Assembly (NCBI RefSeq): GCF_011074955.1
Contig: NZ_WUQJ01000028.1
Coordinates: 104,183-168,182, forward strand
Source: Marinobacter caseinilyticus
Lineage (GTDB): Bacteria > Pseudomonadota > Gammaproteobacteria > Pseudomonadales > Oleiphilaceae
DNA length: 64,000 nucleotides
Direction: 5' to 3'
Shown here: positions 36,458 through 45,532 of the stretch, piece by piece
How the letters are laid out: each line of letters begins with the position of its first letter
Position numbering within the stretch: position 1 is the stretch's first letter
Position numbers and translations under genes: made by a program
The notes under the pieces: generated by a model
Seen by the model: the letters and a program-made list of their open reading frames with translations, nothing else
Told to the model about the DNA's origin: nothing
The model's database searches: none

Positions 36458-36904
36458 TTAAAGTACCCAGTGAATAATATGCTCTTCCCAGTCTTCCTCC
36501 GGTACCTTGTCCTCCGATATCACTCGATGACGCACTGAAATCCCCGCTTCATGCACCGAGTCGGGGTCACCTGAGCGCAATGGATGCCAATCGGCCAATG
36601 GCCGTCCTTCGGCCAGTGTTCGATAGGCGCAGGTGCGCGGTAACCAATGGTAATCGTCAACGGTGTCGGCCGTCAGTACTGTACATTGAGGCACTTTCTC
36701 CAACCGCGTCTCGTAAACGCTGCACTGACAAGCATTTTGATCCATGTAGCGACAGACCAGGTCGGTGTAGTAGACATCACCGGTATCCTCATCCTCAAGC
36801 TTGGCCAGACAACATTTGCCGCAACCATCGCACAACGACTCCCATTCCGCGGGCGTCATTTCGTCCAGCCGTTTGCGTTGCCAGAACGGTATCGCTGCGA
36901 TCAT
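36458..36904 (-). CDS. ycgN: YcgN family cysteine-cluster protein (UPF0260)
   Basis: A 148-aa cytosolic protein with a dense cysteine set, LCDGCGKCCLAKLED (Cys25, 28, 31, 32), VCRYMDQNACQCSVYE and TCAYRTL, expected to bind metal or an Fe-S cluster, although its biochemistry is not settled. The length equals E. coli YcgN (about 153). Its ATG overlaps the ycgL stop as ATGA. This is the last gene of dnaX-ybaB-recR-rnd-ycgL-ycgN. Confidence 0.9.
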   Translation of the reverse strand: MIAAIPFWQRKRLDEMTPAEWESLCDGCGKCCLAKLEDEDTGDVYYTDLVCRYMDQNACQCSVYETRLEKVPQCTVLTADTVDDYHWLPRTCAYRTLAEGRPLADWHPLRSGDPDSVHEAGISVRHRVISEDKVPEEDWEEHIIHWVL

Positions 36905-37194
36905 TGCTCGCGCTTCCTGACCTTTTGTTTGAACTCCACAAGATAACTTTCGAGTTTTTCGGGCATTTGCAGGAAAAATCCCTGATCCTCAATGGCCGTC
37001 AGTACCTGTTCACCAGTGGAACGTGACAGCTTTCTCTCTCTGTCCAGCAAAAGATCCATCGTGTGAACTGGCTGACCAAATGCCAGCTTGAGCGTGTCAG
37101 GGAGCTCGGTCCAAGCCTTACCTCGCTTGATGTACACATAGGTATCGTTGCTTTTGCTGCTCCGATAAACGGAAACAAACTGTCTTTCAATCAT
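36901..37194 (-). CDS. ycgL: YcgL domain protein
   Basis: A 97-aa protein with the YcgL fold: an N-terminal CSVYRS-like stretch (here VSVYRSSKSNDTYVYIKRG) and a central LPDTLKLAFGQP. In E. coli the homologue sits by minCDE; in Pseudomonas-like genomes it sits after rnd, as here. Function is unknown. It overlaps rnd upstream and ycgN downstream by ATGA, so the three are coupled. Confidence 0.88.
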   Translation of the reverse strand: MIERQFVSVYRSSKSNDTYVYIKRGKAWTELPDTLKLAFGQPVHTMDLLLDRERKLSRSTGEQVLTAIEDQGFFLQMPEKLESYLVEFKQKVRKREQ

Positions 37195-38330
37195 GATGCA
37201 AGTATTGCCTTTATGTTATCGGTGACAGGCGCCGTCAATGGCGCGCGCCAGCCCTCAAAAAGTAAGCTTTGGTTGAACATCTTGATGTCACTGCGACTTT
37301 TAACCAGCGATTCCAGCCGACGTCTGGGAGCCAGGATCTCGATCGGGACATCGTGTTGTTCAGCAATAACCGCCAGCACTCGTTTGATTTTCTTATAGGT
37401 ACCCTGCTCGTCCCGGGTGAGCGGTGTGGTAATCGCGGTAAAATCGTTAGGCACGTCACTCGGGGCTTGCCGCACCAGGTCGATCAAGGTATCCCCATAA
37501 CGCCTGACAACAACCGGCGGCACATCTCGTAATGACGCCAACGTGCCCGTATTTGACGGCGTACCCTCCGCAATCGCGATCAGGGCGCTGTCTGCAAGCA
37601 CACGATTGCGTGGGCGGTCACGACGACGACATTCCTCCTCTCGCCAGCCTGTCAGGATTTGCAACAGCCGCTGCTGTCTGGCATTCAACTGCCAGCCACC
37701 CCGTAATTTTTGGTAGTGCTGATCTGGATCGGATTGCCGGTTTAGTTCCTCCGCAAATCGCGAGGATTCTTCCGCGAGAGCCGACTGCAGCTGGCGCAGT
37801 GCCAGTTTGTCGATAATCCAGTGGTACAGTGGCTTCAGGAAACGAACATCATCCAGCGCATAACGTTCCTGTTCCGGTGTCAGGGGACGGGCCAACCAAT
37901 CGGAACGCGTGGCGGACTTGTCCAAGGCGTGTCCGAACAGTGTTTCAACCAGACGGGCATACCCCACAGAGAACCCGGCACCGGCCAAAGCGGCTCCGAT
38001 CTGGAGGTCCAGCACGCCCTCAAGGTGAATGCCAAGCCAGTGCCTGAACAGTTCCAGATCTTCGCTCATGGCATAAAGCAGTTTGGGCTTGTCCGGATCG
38101 GACAACGCCAATTTGAATTCAGCCGACTGTTCCGCCACTGAGGGGTCTACCAGACAAAACCTATCGCCGAGCCCGAGCTGCACCAGACCCGGAATGGGAA
38201 AAAACGTCGAAATACGCTCAAATTCTGTATCGAGGGCCAGAGGTTGGTCATGGCCGGCCCGGAGCCACTCGTCTAATGCAGCAGGCGTGCGAACCCAGTG
38301 GGTTGGCGCCGGATCAGGAATAGAAACCAT
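37191..38330 (-). CDS. rnd: ribonuclease D
   Basis: 3'-5' exoribonuclease that trims tRNA and other small RNA 3' ends. The 379-aa product has the DEDDy motifs: LALDTEFERISTF (Asp-x-Glu), YAMSEDLELFRHW (Asp) and YALDDVRFL (Tyr/Asp). HRDC-type helical domains follow, including LTGWREEECRRRDRPRNRVL. The length matches E. coli Rnd (375). The start is 19 bp after the recR stop. Confidence 0.93.
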   Translation of the reverse strand: MVSIPDPAPTHWVRTPAALDEWLRAGHDQPLALDTEFERISTFFPIPGLVQLGLGDRFCLVDPSVAEQSAEFKLALSDPDKPKLLYAMSEDLELFRHWLGIHLEGVLDLQIGAALAGAGFSVGYARLVETLFGHALDKSATRSDWLARPLTPEQERYALDDVRFLKPLYHWIIDKLALRQLQSALAEESSRFAEELNRQSDPDQHYQKLRGGWQLNARQQRLLQILTGWREEECRRRDRPRNRVLADSALIAIAEGTPSNTGTLASLRDVPPVVVRRYGDTLIDLVRQAPSDVPNDFTAITTPLTRDEQGTYKKIKRVLAVIAEQHDVPIEILAPRRRLESLVKSRSDIKMFNQSLLFEGWRAPLTAPVTDNIKAILAS

Positions 38331-38349
38331 AAATAATACTCAGGTTGGT

Positions 38350-38952
38350 TTAGTCGGCCAGCGGCTTTCGCCCACGAAACGCATGGGTCAACGTAAAGCC
38401 ATCGACATAGCCTAGTTCACCACCGACGGGAATGCCGTGAGCGAGGCGGGTAATCAGGACGTCGGTACCGTCGAGACGGTCAGCAATGTAATGCGCGGTG
38501 GCTTCGCCCTCGACCGTCGGGTTGGTCGCCAGTATGAGCTCACTGACGCCCTCTTGCCGGACTCTTTTCAATAGCAGGTCGATGCCGATATCGGCAGGAC
38601 CCACGCCGTCAATGGGTGAAAGATGCCCCATCAGAACGAAATAACTGCCCTGGTAGTCGCCAGCCTGCTCGATCGCCAACAAATCCGATGGGCTTTCCAC
38701 CACACAAACGGTGCCAGTGTTGCGCTCCGGATTGTCACAGAGACGACACGTCGGCGTATCAGAAAAGTTCTGGCAGGTCTCACAGCGTCTGACGCCCACC
38801 ATGGCTTTAGCCAGGGCATCGGACAGTTGCTCGCCCCCGGACCGTCCCCGTTCAAGGAGATGGAAGGCCATCCGCTGTGCGGTTTTTTGACCCACTCCAG
38901 GCAGACATCTCAACGCTTCAACCAGCTCATCAACTAACGGACTAAACGCCAT
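38350..38952 (-). CDS. recR: recombination mediator RecR
   Basis: Ring-forming DNA-binding protein that loads RecA at gaps with RecO. The 200-aa product (E. coli 201) has the N-terminal HhH region [17 protein letters not shown], a zinc finger with Cys57, 60, 69 and 72, and a TOPRIM domain ([27 protein letters not shown]). It lies 90 bp after ybaB in the order dnaX-ybaB-recR that is widespread in bacteria. Confidence 0.96.
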   Translation of the reverse strand: MAFSPLVDELVEALRCLPGVGQKTAQRMAFHLLERGRSGGEQLSDALAKAMVGVRRCETCQNFSDTPTCRLCDNPERNTGTVCVVESPSDLLAIEQAGDYQGSYFVLMGHLSPIDGVGPADIGIDLLLKRVRQEGVSELILATNPTVEGEATAHYIADRLDGTDVLITRLAHGIPVGGELGYVDGFTLTHAFRGRKPLAD

Positions 38953-39042
38953 TCAACTCCCTCAATCAAGTGGGCCAAGCGCCCCTGTTACGCCAAACAC
39001 CCGGGTGACAATGGACATCATTGCTGAGTCAATCACACTGTT

Positions 39043-39363
39043 TTAAAACGGCATTTTAAACCCGGGAGGAAGCCCCATGCCCGAAGTCAGACCGGACATT
39101 TTCTCTTTCTGATTTTCCTCGACCCGGCGCACAGCATCGTTCACTGCCGCAGCCAAAAGGTCTTCCAGAATATCCTTGTCTTCGCCCATCAGAGATGGAT
39201 CAATGTCTACCTTACGAACGTCATGGCGCCCCGTCATGGTCACTTTGACCAGACCGGCACCCGACTCCCCTGTTACCTCGGCCCGCGCAATTTCCTCCTG
39301 CGCCTTTTGCATATCTTCTTGCATCTTCTGGGCCTTCTTCATTAAATCGCCCATACCATTCAT
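39043..39363 (-). CDS. ybaB: YbaB/EbfC nucleoid-associated protein
   Basis: Small DNA-binding protein of 106 aa (E. coli 109) that forms dimers of tweezer shape. The N-terminal coiled coil [19 protein letters not shown] is followed by a beta-sheet with [20 protein letters not shown] and a C-terminal glycine/proline tail [12 protein letters not shown]. It lies between dnaX and recR as in E. coli. Confidence 0.95.
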   Translation of the reverse strand: MNGMGDLMKKAQKMQEDMQKAQEEIARAEVTGESGAGLVKVTMTGRHDVRKVDIDPSLMGEDKDILEDLLAAAVNDAVRRVEENQKEKMSGLTSGMGLPPGFKMPF

Positions 39364-39429
39364 GGCTATTCTCCCTCATGTTGGTTGTCGATGGTTTAAG
39401 GTATTCAATGGTTCAAAATATCGGTTGGG

Positions 39430-39452
39430 CTAAAAAAACCGCCACTGCGGCC
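39430..39452 (-). terminator. possible weak terminator after dnaX
   Basis: On the minus strand a short CCGC/GCGG stem (within 39439-39450) is followed by seven T (the A run at 39432-39438). The stem is only about 4-5 bp, and ybaB starts 67 bp further on, so it is probably an attenuating or incidental structure. Confidence 0.3.
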
Positions 39453-39493
39453 CACTACCGCAACCCTTTCTATTAATCGCAGCCAACATTTAG

Positions 39494-41470
39494 TCAAACC
39501 GGCTTTATACTGTCTTCGACTACACGGCCTTCAAATCGTTCAACAATGGACTTAACCGCCGGGTCGTTATGAATTGCGTATTCTGCCGCCTGCTGTCGCG
39601 CCACCCTGGCACGCTCCTCCCAGATCGCAGGCGTCCGGTCACCCGCGTCGCCTTCAACGACGTTCAATTTCACCGACGCGCCAAACCGAGTCGTCAGCGC
39701 CTCCAGGATTCGCGTCTGATGCCGGTCCGTGAGCAATCGGGCATGCCCCTCATCAATGGTCAGCGTAATCAGATCACCGTCGCGCTGGAAAGCCGCATGA
39801 CTGGCTAAATTCCCGGGCATTCCGGCAATTTCAAGGCTGCGAAAATCTCGTGGCCAGTTGAAGTCACTGGCATCGCCCGCGCCGGCGTTGGTCTCGACCG
39901 TCAATGCTTCGTCAGCGTCTGCTTCCGGAACGGTGTGAGTGACGGACGTCGACGGCTGCGCCGAACCTGAGGCTGCGACTGGCTCTGGTCCCGGCTCTGG
40001 CTCTGGCTCTGGCTCTGGTGCCAATTGAACCGATGGACTCGCCGGCTGATCATAGCCCTCGCCGGCGTCCAGCTCATCGGACTGCGAAGCCAGACTGTCT
40101 GCGTAGGCATCCAGTTCGGCCTGTTGACCCGTGTCGCCCTCTTGATTTTCCCAAGGCAGGGGCGGCTTCTGAACGGCTTCTGGCGGCGCCACAGGCGCTT
40201 TAGCGGTCTCCGTGGCACTGAGTCGCTGCTCCGCCTCGGCAGACGGTTCTGGCGTGTGAGTTTGAGTCACCGGGTGAGACTCTGCCACCTCGGCTGGCGC
40301 AGATTGCGCCGAAGGGTCGGGTTCCTCTTTTGGAGCCGCATTCACTGGCTGAGATGACGACGACGTTGGCGGTTCCCTGCGGTCAGTTCCGGGCCGAAAC
40401 GCCAGCATTCGCAACAGTGTCATTTCAAACCCCATACGGGCATCTGGTGTAACCGCAAGATCTTTACGCCCCATCAGAGCCGCCTGATAGAACAATTGCG
40501 CATCTTCAGCGCTCAACTGCTTCGCCAAAGTCTGGACCTGTTCCACATCGCCCAGGGCGTTGTCGGCGCTTCCCGGCACCACCTGCTCCATGGTGACCCG
40601 ATGAAACAGCGACAACAGATCGGCCAAAATAGCACTGTAATCCGGGGCGAAATCGGAAATTCGGCGAATCTCCGAGAGCAAGGCCGGGCCATCGTTGTTG
40701 GAAAGTGCGGTCACCAACTGCTCAATATCGCGCTGGTCGATGGTGCCCAGCATGCTACTGACATCGCTGGCGGAGAGCTTTTGATTACCGAAAGCGATGG
40801 CCTGATCGGTGAGACTCAATGCATCCCGCATACTGCCATCCGCGGCACGGGCCAACAGCCACAGCGCTGGATCTTCAAACGGGATGGTTTCTTCAGTAAG
40901 AACATGTCGCAAATGACCCGCGATATGTTCCGGCGTCATGCGCTTCAGGTTAAATTGCAGACACCTTGAAAGCACCGTGACGGGTAATTTTTGGGGGTCC
41001 GTAGTCGCCAATAGGAACTTCACATGTTCCGGCGGTTCTTCAAGGGTTTTCAAAAAAGCATTGAACGATTGATTGGTCAACATATGGACCTCATCAATCA
41101 GATAAACCTTGAAGCGTCCGCGGGTCGGGGCGTATTGGACGTTGTCCGTCAGTTCCCGCATATCGTCAACACCGGTTCGGGAGGCGGCATCGATTTCAAT
41201 CAGGTCAACAAACCGCCCCTCCTGCAATTCGACGCAGCTGGAGCACACCCCGCACGGCTTAGAAGTGATGCCGGTTTCGCAGTTCAGACATCGAGCCAAC
41301 AGTCTTCCGATGGTGGTTTTACCAACACCTCGGGTACCGGTAAAGAGGTACGCATGATGCAATCTCTTATGCTCAAGGGCATGCACAAGGGCTTGCAGAA
41401 CATGTTCCTGCCCAACCATGTCCTGAAATGTCTGGGGGCGCCATTTTCGGGCGAGTACCTGATAGCTCAT
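39494..41470 (-). CDS. dnaX: DNA polymerase III subunit tau (DnaX)
   Basis: Clamp-loader ATPase that links the replicase cores. The 658-aa product starts MSYQVLARKWRPQTF, with Walker A GTRGVGKT (45-52), a zinc module (Cys64, 73, 76, 79), the DEVHM Walker B box and the SRC sensor. A long Pro/Glu/Ala-rich linker and a C-terminal tau domain follow. I saw no A-AAA-AAG slippery run in the linker, so the short gamma form made by frameshift in E. coli is not supported here. An upstream in-frame TTG adds four residues; ATG at 41470 matches the family. Confidence 0.94.
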   Translation of the reverse strand: MSYQVLARKWRPQTFQDMVGQEHVLQALVHALEHKRLHHAYLFTGTRGVGKTTIGRLLARCLNCETGITSKPCGVCSSCVELQEGRFVDLIEIDAASRTGVDDMRELTDNVQYAPTRGRFKVYLIDEVHMLTNQSFNAFLKTLEEPPEHVKFLLATTDPQKLPVTVLSRCLQFNLKRMTPEHIAGHLRHVLTEETIPFEDPALWLLARAADGSMRDALSLTDQAIAFGNQKLSASDVSSMLGTIDQRDIEQLVTALSNNDGPALLSEIRRISDFAPDYSAILADLLSLFHRVTMEQVVPGSADNALGDVEQVQTLAKQLSAEDAQLFYQAALMGRKDLAVTPDARMGFEMTLLRMLAFRPGTDRREPPTSSSSQPVNAAPKEEPDPSAQSAPAEVAESHPVTQTHTPEPSAEAEQRLSATETAKAPVAPPEAVQKPPLPWENQEGDTGQQAELDAYADSLASQSDELDAGEGYDQPASPSVQLAPEPEPEPEPGPEPVAASGSAQPSTSVTHTVPEADADEALTVETNAGAGDASDFNWPRDFRSLEIAGMPGNLASHAAFQRDGDLITLTIDEGHARLLTDRHQTRILEALTTRFGASVKLNVVEGDAGDRTPAIWEERARVARQQAAEYAIHNDPAVKSIVERFEGRVVEDSIKPV

Positions 41471-41639
41471 TTTGTCGGTCAACTGCGGCTGTAAATGGGC
41501 TCAACCTTAGCATGGACACGAACTCAGAAGAAGCCAAACAGAGCAAGGTGCGGATGCAGGACCTGGCCGGGCGAGTATACAAATCAGAGGGAATTCGGAT
41601 GTAACTGGTATCGGGGAGAACTGACAATCAAGGAAGACT

Positions 41640-41752
41640 GGGGGTGGCCCCACCAGCAACACTCCGGCACACAATTCCACCGCTTCGGCTGCTCCCTTCC
41701 GGGCCTGACCGGGTTCACGATTTCATGTTGCGGAGGCACCAGCGGAGCCACC
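41640..41752 (-). ncRNA. ffs: 4.5S signal recognition particle RNA
   Basis: On the minus strand the conserved SRP domain IV loop appears as GGTCAGGCCCGGAAGGGAGC followed by AGCC (near 41690-41722). The ends pair as GGTGGCTCC at the 5' end with GGGGCCACC at the 3' end, giving one long hairpin of about 113 nt, as in E. coli (114 nt). It functions with Ffh in membrane-protein targeting. It lies 169 bp upstream of dnaX on the same strand. The 5' end of the precursor is not known; a TACTAT -10-like box lies about 35 bp upstream. Confidence 0.93.
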
Positions 41753-41854
41753 ATAACGTTCCGCACCCACATGTCGGGATGCGGCGCGCATAGTATCAGG
41801 CAGCGGGCACCGCATCAATCCCAAAAGCACCGAGTGTTGATAGTTGTCGTTTAA

Positions 41855-42550
41855 TTACAGCGGAATCGGTACTTCGTCCTGTCGAAACCAACAAGCGATG
41901 CTGTGCCGGGTGCGTTGTGCTTTCAGTACTTCGTGAGGCACTTCCTCACTCAAGAACACCACCATGCGCCCGGCTTCCGGAAGCACAGTACCGCAGACCT
42001 CATCGTCACTGTCTTTATTATGGATCTGGAGTGCACCACCCTGCTCTGCTTGCCAGCCGTCATTCAGGTACAGCACCAGGCTGACTACCCGGGAGGCACG
42101 CCCGACAAAACTATCCACGTGTCTGCGATAAAAATCTCCGGGCTGATACGTAGCGTAATGCGCTTCAAACCGTCGCAATCCGAGAAACAGTCGCTTATTA
42201 AGTGCAACCTGTATCCGGGTCAAAAACTCAAACAAGGCTTTTTGCGGCGGTGACACCCCATCAAGCCAGGCTATCCGGTCTCGGCGGACAGAGGGGTCAG
42301 TGACATGATCAAGACCACGCCCGATACCCGCCAACGTCATTGCTTGTCGCCGATGCAGTCCCTGCACTTCAAGACCCAAGGCGCCCAGCATTCCTATCGG
42401 CAAATATTCATGAACATCATGCGATACCCAGCCTTGCTCGGTCAGGCCAAACGCCAGCTCGTCAAGCCAATCCTCGGTCCAAGCAAAGGTAATGGGTAAC
42501 GTTTCGCCTGAGGCAGAAGCAACTGTCAGGTTTAATTCGGATATGTCCAT
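41855..42550 (-). CDS. 2-oxoglutarate/Fe(II)-dependent oxygenase
   Basis: Predicted prolyl-4-hydroxylase-type dioxygenase, 231 aa. The iron ligands are visible as HVD (His144, Asp146) and His206 in VPHEVL, with the 2-oxoglutarate-binding arginine in RTRHSIACWFR (about 213-216). Strand motifs SLVLYLNDGW and GGALQIHN are typical of the fold. The ATG at 42550 has GAGG 6 nt upstream. The substrate is unknown: protein prolyl, arginyl or small-molecule hydroxylation are all possible. It is a single gene, divergent from the YeaD gene. Confidence 0.83.
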   Translation of the reverse strand: MDISELNLTVASASGETLPITFAWTEDWLDELAFGLTEQGWVSHDVHEYLPIGMLGALGLEVQGLHRRQAMTLAGIGRGLDHVTDPSVRRDRIAWLDGVSPPQKALFEFLTRIQVALNKRLFLGLRRFEAHYATYQPGDFYRRHVDSFVGRASRVVSLVLYLNDGWQAEQGGALQIHNKDSDDEVCGTVLPEAGRMVVFLSEEVPHEVLKAQRTRHSIACWFRQDEVPIPL

Positions 42551-42674
42551 GGCCCACCTCGAGAACAATGAAACCCAGTCTATCCGTATTGCGTGCTGGA
42601 CGCGCGGCCATGTTGTGAGTTAAAGATACGGACATACCCCTAACTCCATACCCAACCGCACTACGAGGTCACTT

Positions 42675-43568
42675 TTGCCAATTGCACCCGGTCAATGGTC
42701 GTTTACCCGCTGGACGACGATAGGACAGTTAGAAGCTCTGCAGGTCAACCACCCTCTGTTCAGCGCCCGGCTGTTTTTGCAAGGCGCACACTTGACTCAT
42801 TTCGCGCCCAGTGGCCATTCAAATTGGCTTTGGGTGAGCGAATCCGCACGTTACGAAACCGGTCGAGCCATTCGAGGCGGGATTCCAGTTTGCTGGCCCT
42901 GGTTCGGTGAGCCGGCTAAAAATGCCCCGGAAGTGCGTAGGCGAATTGTCGCGATGAAGGCTCATGGCTTTGCCCGCACGGCGGTGTGGAAGCTGGAGGA
43001 TGTCCGGGAATCCGCTCAAACTGTTGAGATCAGCCTTTCTCTGGATGCCAATCGGGATTTTCAGGGTCTTTGGCAGGGTCGGTGCCGGGCCTTGATAACG
43101 TTTCGGTTCTCGGCCACCGAATGCCAGCTTGCGTTGACAACGACCAATGCGGACAGCCAAGCCCTGGCATTCAGCCAAGCCCTCCACACTTATTTGCCAA
43201 CGCCGGATATTGCCAACACCAAAATTCTCGGTCTGGAGGGCGCCCACTACATCGACACTCTCGATCAGTGGCAGGCTCACACTCAAAATGGCCCGGTCAC
43301 CTTTTCCGGCGAAACCGACCGAATTTACGAGTCAGATGGGCCGCTACGAATCGTCACTCCAGCGGGAACTCAGCTTGTATCTTCCTCTGGCAGCGACTCC
43401 ACCGTGGTCTGGAACCCTGGTCCTGAGAAGTCGATACGGCTTTCCGACTTCCCCACATTGGGCTGGCAGAACATGCTGTGTGTTGAGACGGCCAATGCGG
43501 CCAACGACTATCAAGTCTTAAATCAAGGCCAAAGTCACACACTCGCCCTGCGGCTCGGAAAGGAATGA
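42675..43568 (+). CDS. D-hexose-6-phosphate mutarotase (YeaD family)
   Basis: Aldose 1-epimerase-like enzyme thought to interconvert anomers of hexose 6-phosphates. The 297-aa product has QGAHLTHFAPSG, the RGGIPVCWPWFG phosphate-binding motif, MKAHGFARTAVW with the catalytic His, QALHTYLPT, and ETDRIYESDG with the catalytic acid. It starts with TTG at 42675, preceded by GAGG at 7 nt; no nearby ATG gives the conserved N terminus. It is a single gene. Confidence 0.85.
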   Translation: MPIAPGQWSFTRWTTIGQLEALQVNHPLFSARLFLQGAHLTHFAPSGHSNWLWVSESARYETGRAIRGGIPVCWPWFGEPAKNAPEVRRRIVAMKAHGFARTAVWKLEDVRESAQTVEISLSLDANRDFQGLWQGRCRALITFRFSATECQLALTTTNADSQALAFSQALHTYLPTPDIANTKILGLEGAHYIDTLDQWQAHTQNGPVTFSGETDRIYESDGPLRIVTPAGTQLVSSSGSDSTVVWNPGPEKSIRLSDFPTLGWQNMLCVETANAANDYQVLNQGQSHTLALRLGKE

Positions 43569-43717
43569 TCATCAGATGGGTGCTGTTAGAGAACCGCTGA
43601 TAAAAACTGGCGTGGAGCACTGATCCCTGCCAGCATTTAAGTATAATTCCCTGGATTGGCTCAACCCCGGGGCTCAACAGGTAACTCGGACAAACATTGG
43701 ATCGAAAAGGACAATCC

Positions 43718-44533
43718 ATGAGCATTAGGTCATTCCTGAGAACAAAACTTGTACCGGCTGCACTGGATGATCAAATCAACCGAATCCGCAAACCGATAGG
43801 CAGCCTTGGCTATGACCCCTGGGGCTACAACAACGAAGCTATGAAAGTCGGCTTTGCTTTTACCCGGCAACTTTACGAAAAGTACTTCCGGGTGTCCGCC
43901 GATGGCGTTGAGAAGGTCCCCGACCATGGCCCCGTGCTGATCATCGCCAATCACAGTGGCCAACTTCCGCTGGATGGCGTGTTGATTGGTTACGCGCTCG
44001 CCTCCCGCAAGCACAATCCGAGAATGCCCCGTGCCATGATCGAACGGTTTTTTCCAACCGTGCCTTATCTTGGCAACCTGCTCAACGAAATGGGCGCTGT
44101 CTTGGGCGACCCCACTAACTGCGCCAAGATGCTGGCCAACAATGAAGCGGTAATTGTGTTCCCCGAGGGTGTCCGGGGGTCAGGCAAACTCTATCGCGAC
44201 CGCTATCAGCTCAAGCGCTTTGGTAATGGCTTCATGCATTTGGCGATGAAGTATAAGGCGACTATTGTGCCGGTCGGCGTGGTCGGGTGTGAGGAAAGCA
44301 TCCCGGCGATTGCCAACATCAAACCCCTGGCCAAATTACTGGGCGTGCCCTACGCCCCGATTGCCCTGCCCTTCGTATTTCCGGCCAAGGTCCACCTGAA
44401 TTTCGGTGACCCCCTAATTTTTGACGATGCCGAAATTCCTGAGGAACAGGTAACCGAGCGAGTCGAGCAAGTGAAAGCGGCGATCAGTGAACTGATCGAT
44501 AAAGGCCTCAGTGAAAGGAAACGACTGTTCTGA
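43718..44533 (+). CDS. LPLAT-family acyltransferase
   Basis: Predicted membrane-associated acyltransferase of the PlsC/LPLAT superfamily, 271 aa. Motif I reads IIANHSGQLPLDG, where His79 and Asp86 are six residues apart instead of the classical HX4D. Motif III is VFPEGVRGSGK (147-157) and motif IV is ATIVPVGVVG. The ATG at 43718 has AAGGA 7 nt upstream. A TATAAT box (43642-43647) about 75 bp upstream could be its -10. Its stop overlaps the next start as TGATG, so it is coupled to the SDR gene. Proximity to the prs genes suggests a cell-surface or lipid-carrier substrate, not proven. Confidence 0.8.
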   Translation: MSIRSFLRTKLVPAALDDQINRIRKPIGSLGYDPWGYNNEAMKVGFAFTRQLYEKYFRVSADGVEKVPDHGPVLIIANHSGQLPLDGVLIGYALASRKHNPRMPRAMIERFFPTVPYLGNLLNEMGAVLGDPTNCAKMLANNEAVIVFPEGVRGSGKLYRDRYQLKRFGNGFMHLAMKYKATIVPVGVVGCEESIPAIANIKPLAKLLGVPYAPIALPFVFPAKVHLNFGDPLIFDDAEIPEEQVTERVEQVKAAISELIDKGLSERKRLF

Positions 44534-45480
44534 TGAACGAGCCTCGCAGACCCCATATTCTTATTACCGGCGCCGCCGGCGCCCTCGCCCAGCAAGTGAT
44601 TAATCGCCTGCGAGACCACTGCGACCTTGTGGCAGTGGATTTCAGGGAGCAAGTGTACCTGGGTGACGATATCCCAAGTTACTGCATCGATTTCAATAAA
44701 CGTGTGTTCGAAGATCTGTTTCGACGCTATGACTTTGATGGCGTCATCCACCTTGGGCGCATCATGTCGAGCCAGTTGACCCGCATGCGGCGCTATAACG
44801 CCAACGTGCTGGGCAGCCAAAAATTGCTGGACCTGAGCCACAAATACGGCATCAAACGAGTCGTGGTCTTGTCCACCTATCACGTCTACGGCGCCGTTGC
44901 GTATAACCCGGCGCTGATTGATGAAGAGGCTCCATTAAAAGGCGCCGGGCTTACCGCCGATCTGATCGATTCTGTTGAACTTGAAAATCTCGCCAACATT
45001 TACCTTTGGCGCTATCCCGACCTGAACATTACAGTGCTTCGACCCTGCAACATCGTTGGCCCGGGCGTTCGAAACTCGATCAGCACGTTGTTGGCAAGTG
45101 AGCGTGCGCCGGTATTGGCCGGTTTTTCGCCCATGATGCAGTTTATTCACATTGACGACATGGCTGACGCCATCGTCCTGGCTTATCAGCAAGACCACAA
45201 AGGAATTTACAATGTGGCCCCAGAGGATTGGGTAGCCTACCAGCACGCCCTGAAACTCTGTGACTGCAAGCGCATACCGGTGCCCTCAATACCACCTGTG
45301 TTGCCCAGGTTGATTTTGCGGACGCTGAATCTGAGAAGTTTCCCATCTTATCTGATAGATTTTTTCAAGTATCCTGTGGTTATTGACGGACGGTCATTTT
45401 CAAGGGCATTCAATTTTCAGCCAAAGCGACCGTTAAAAGAAATATTCCGGTTTTATCGGGAAAACAAGAAGCCCATATAA
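44533..45480 (+). CDS. extended SDR (NAD-dependent epimerase/dehydratase-like), no catalytic YxxxK
   Basis: A 315-aa Rossmann-fold protein with the dinucleotide motif ITGAAGALAQQ (11-21), VIHLGRIMSS and the conserved LRPCNIVGPG. In active extended SDRs the segment after VYG carries YxxxK; here it reads ADLIDSVELENLANIY, with no Tyr-x-x-x-Lys. The protein may bind a nucleotide sugar or NAD without classical dehydrogenase chemistry. It overlaps the acyltransferase by one base and precedes prsK by 52 bp. Confidence 0.78.
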   Translation: MNEPRRPHILITGAAGALAQQVINRLRDHCDLVAVDFREQVYLGDDIPSYCIDFNKRVFEDLFRRYDFDGVIHLGRIMSSQLTRMRRYNANVLGSQKLLDLSHKYGIKRVVVLSTYHVYGAVAYNPALIDEEAPLKGAGLTADLIDSVELENLANIYLWRYPDLNITVLRPCNIVGPGVRNSISTLLASERAPVLAGFSPMMQFIHIDDMADAIVLAYQQDHKGIYNVAPEDWVAYQHALKLCDCKRIPVPSIPPVLPRLILRTLNLRSFPSYLIDFFKYPVVIDGRSFSRAFNFQPKRPLKEIFRFYRENKKPI

Positions 45481-45532
45481 TAAGTTGTAGCCGGACGGTC
45501 CGGCTGCTGAGTGTCACAGGACGTGATGGATT

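Noticed and set aside
39494..41470. Programmed frameshift in dnaX for a gamma subunit
   Set aside because: Only a short AAAAG is present in the linker region; the A-AAA-AAG slippery heptamer with a downstream stem was not seen.
41495..41854. 119-codon plus-strand frame upstream of dnaX
   Set aside because: It runs antisense across the 4.5S RNA gene, which explains the conservation there.
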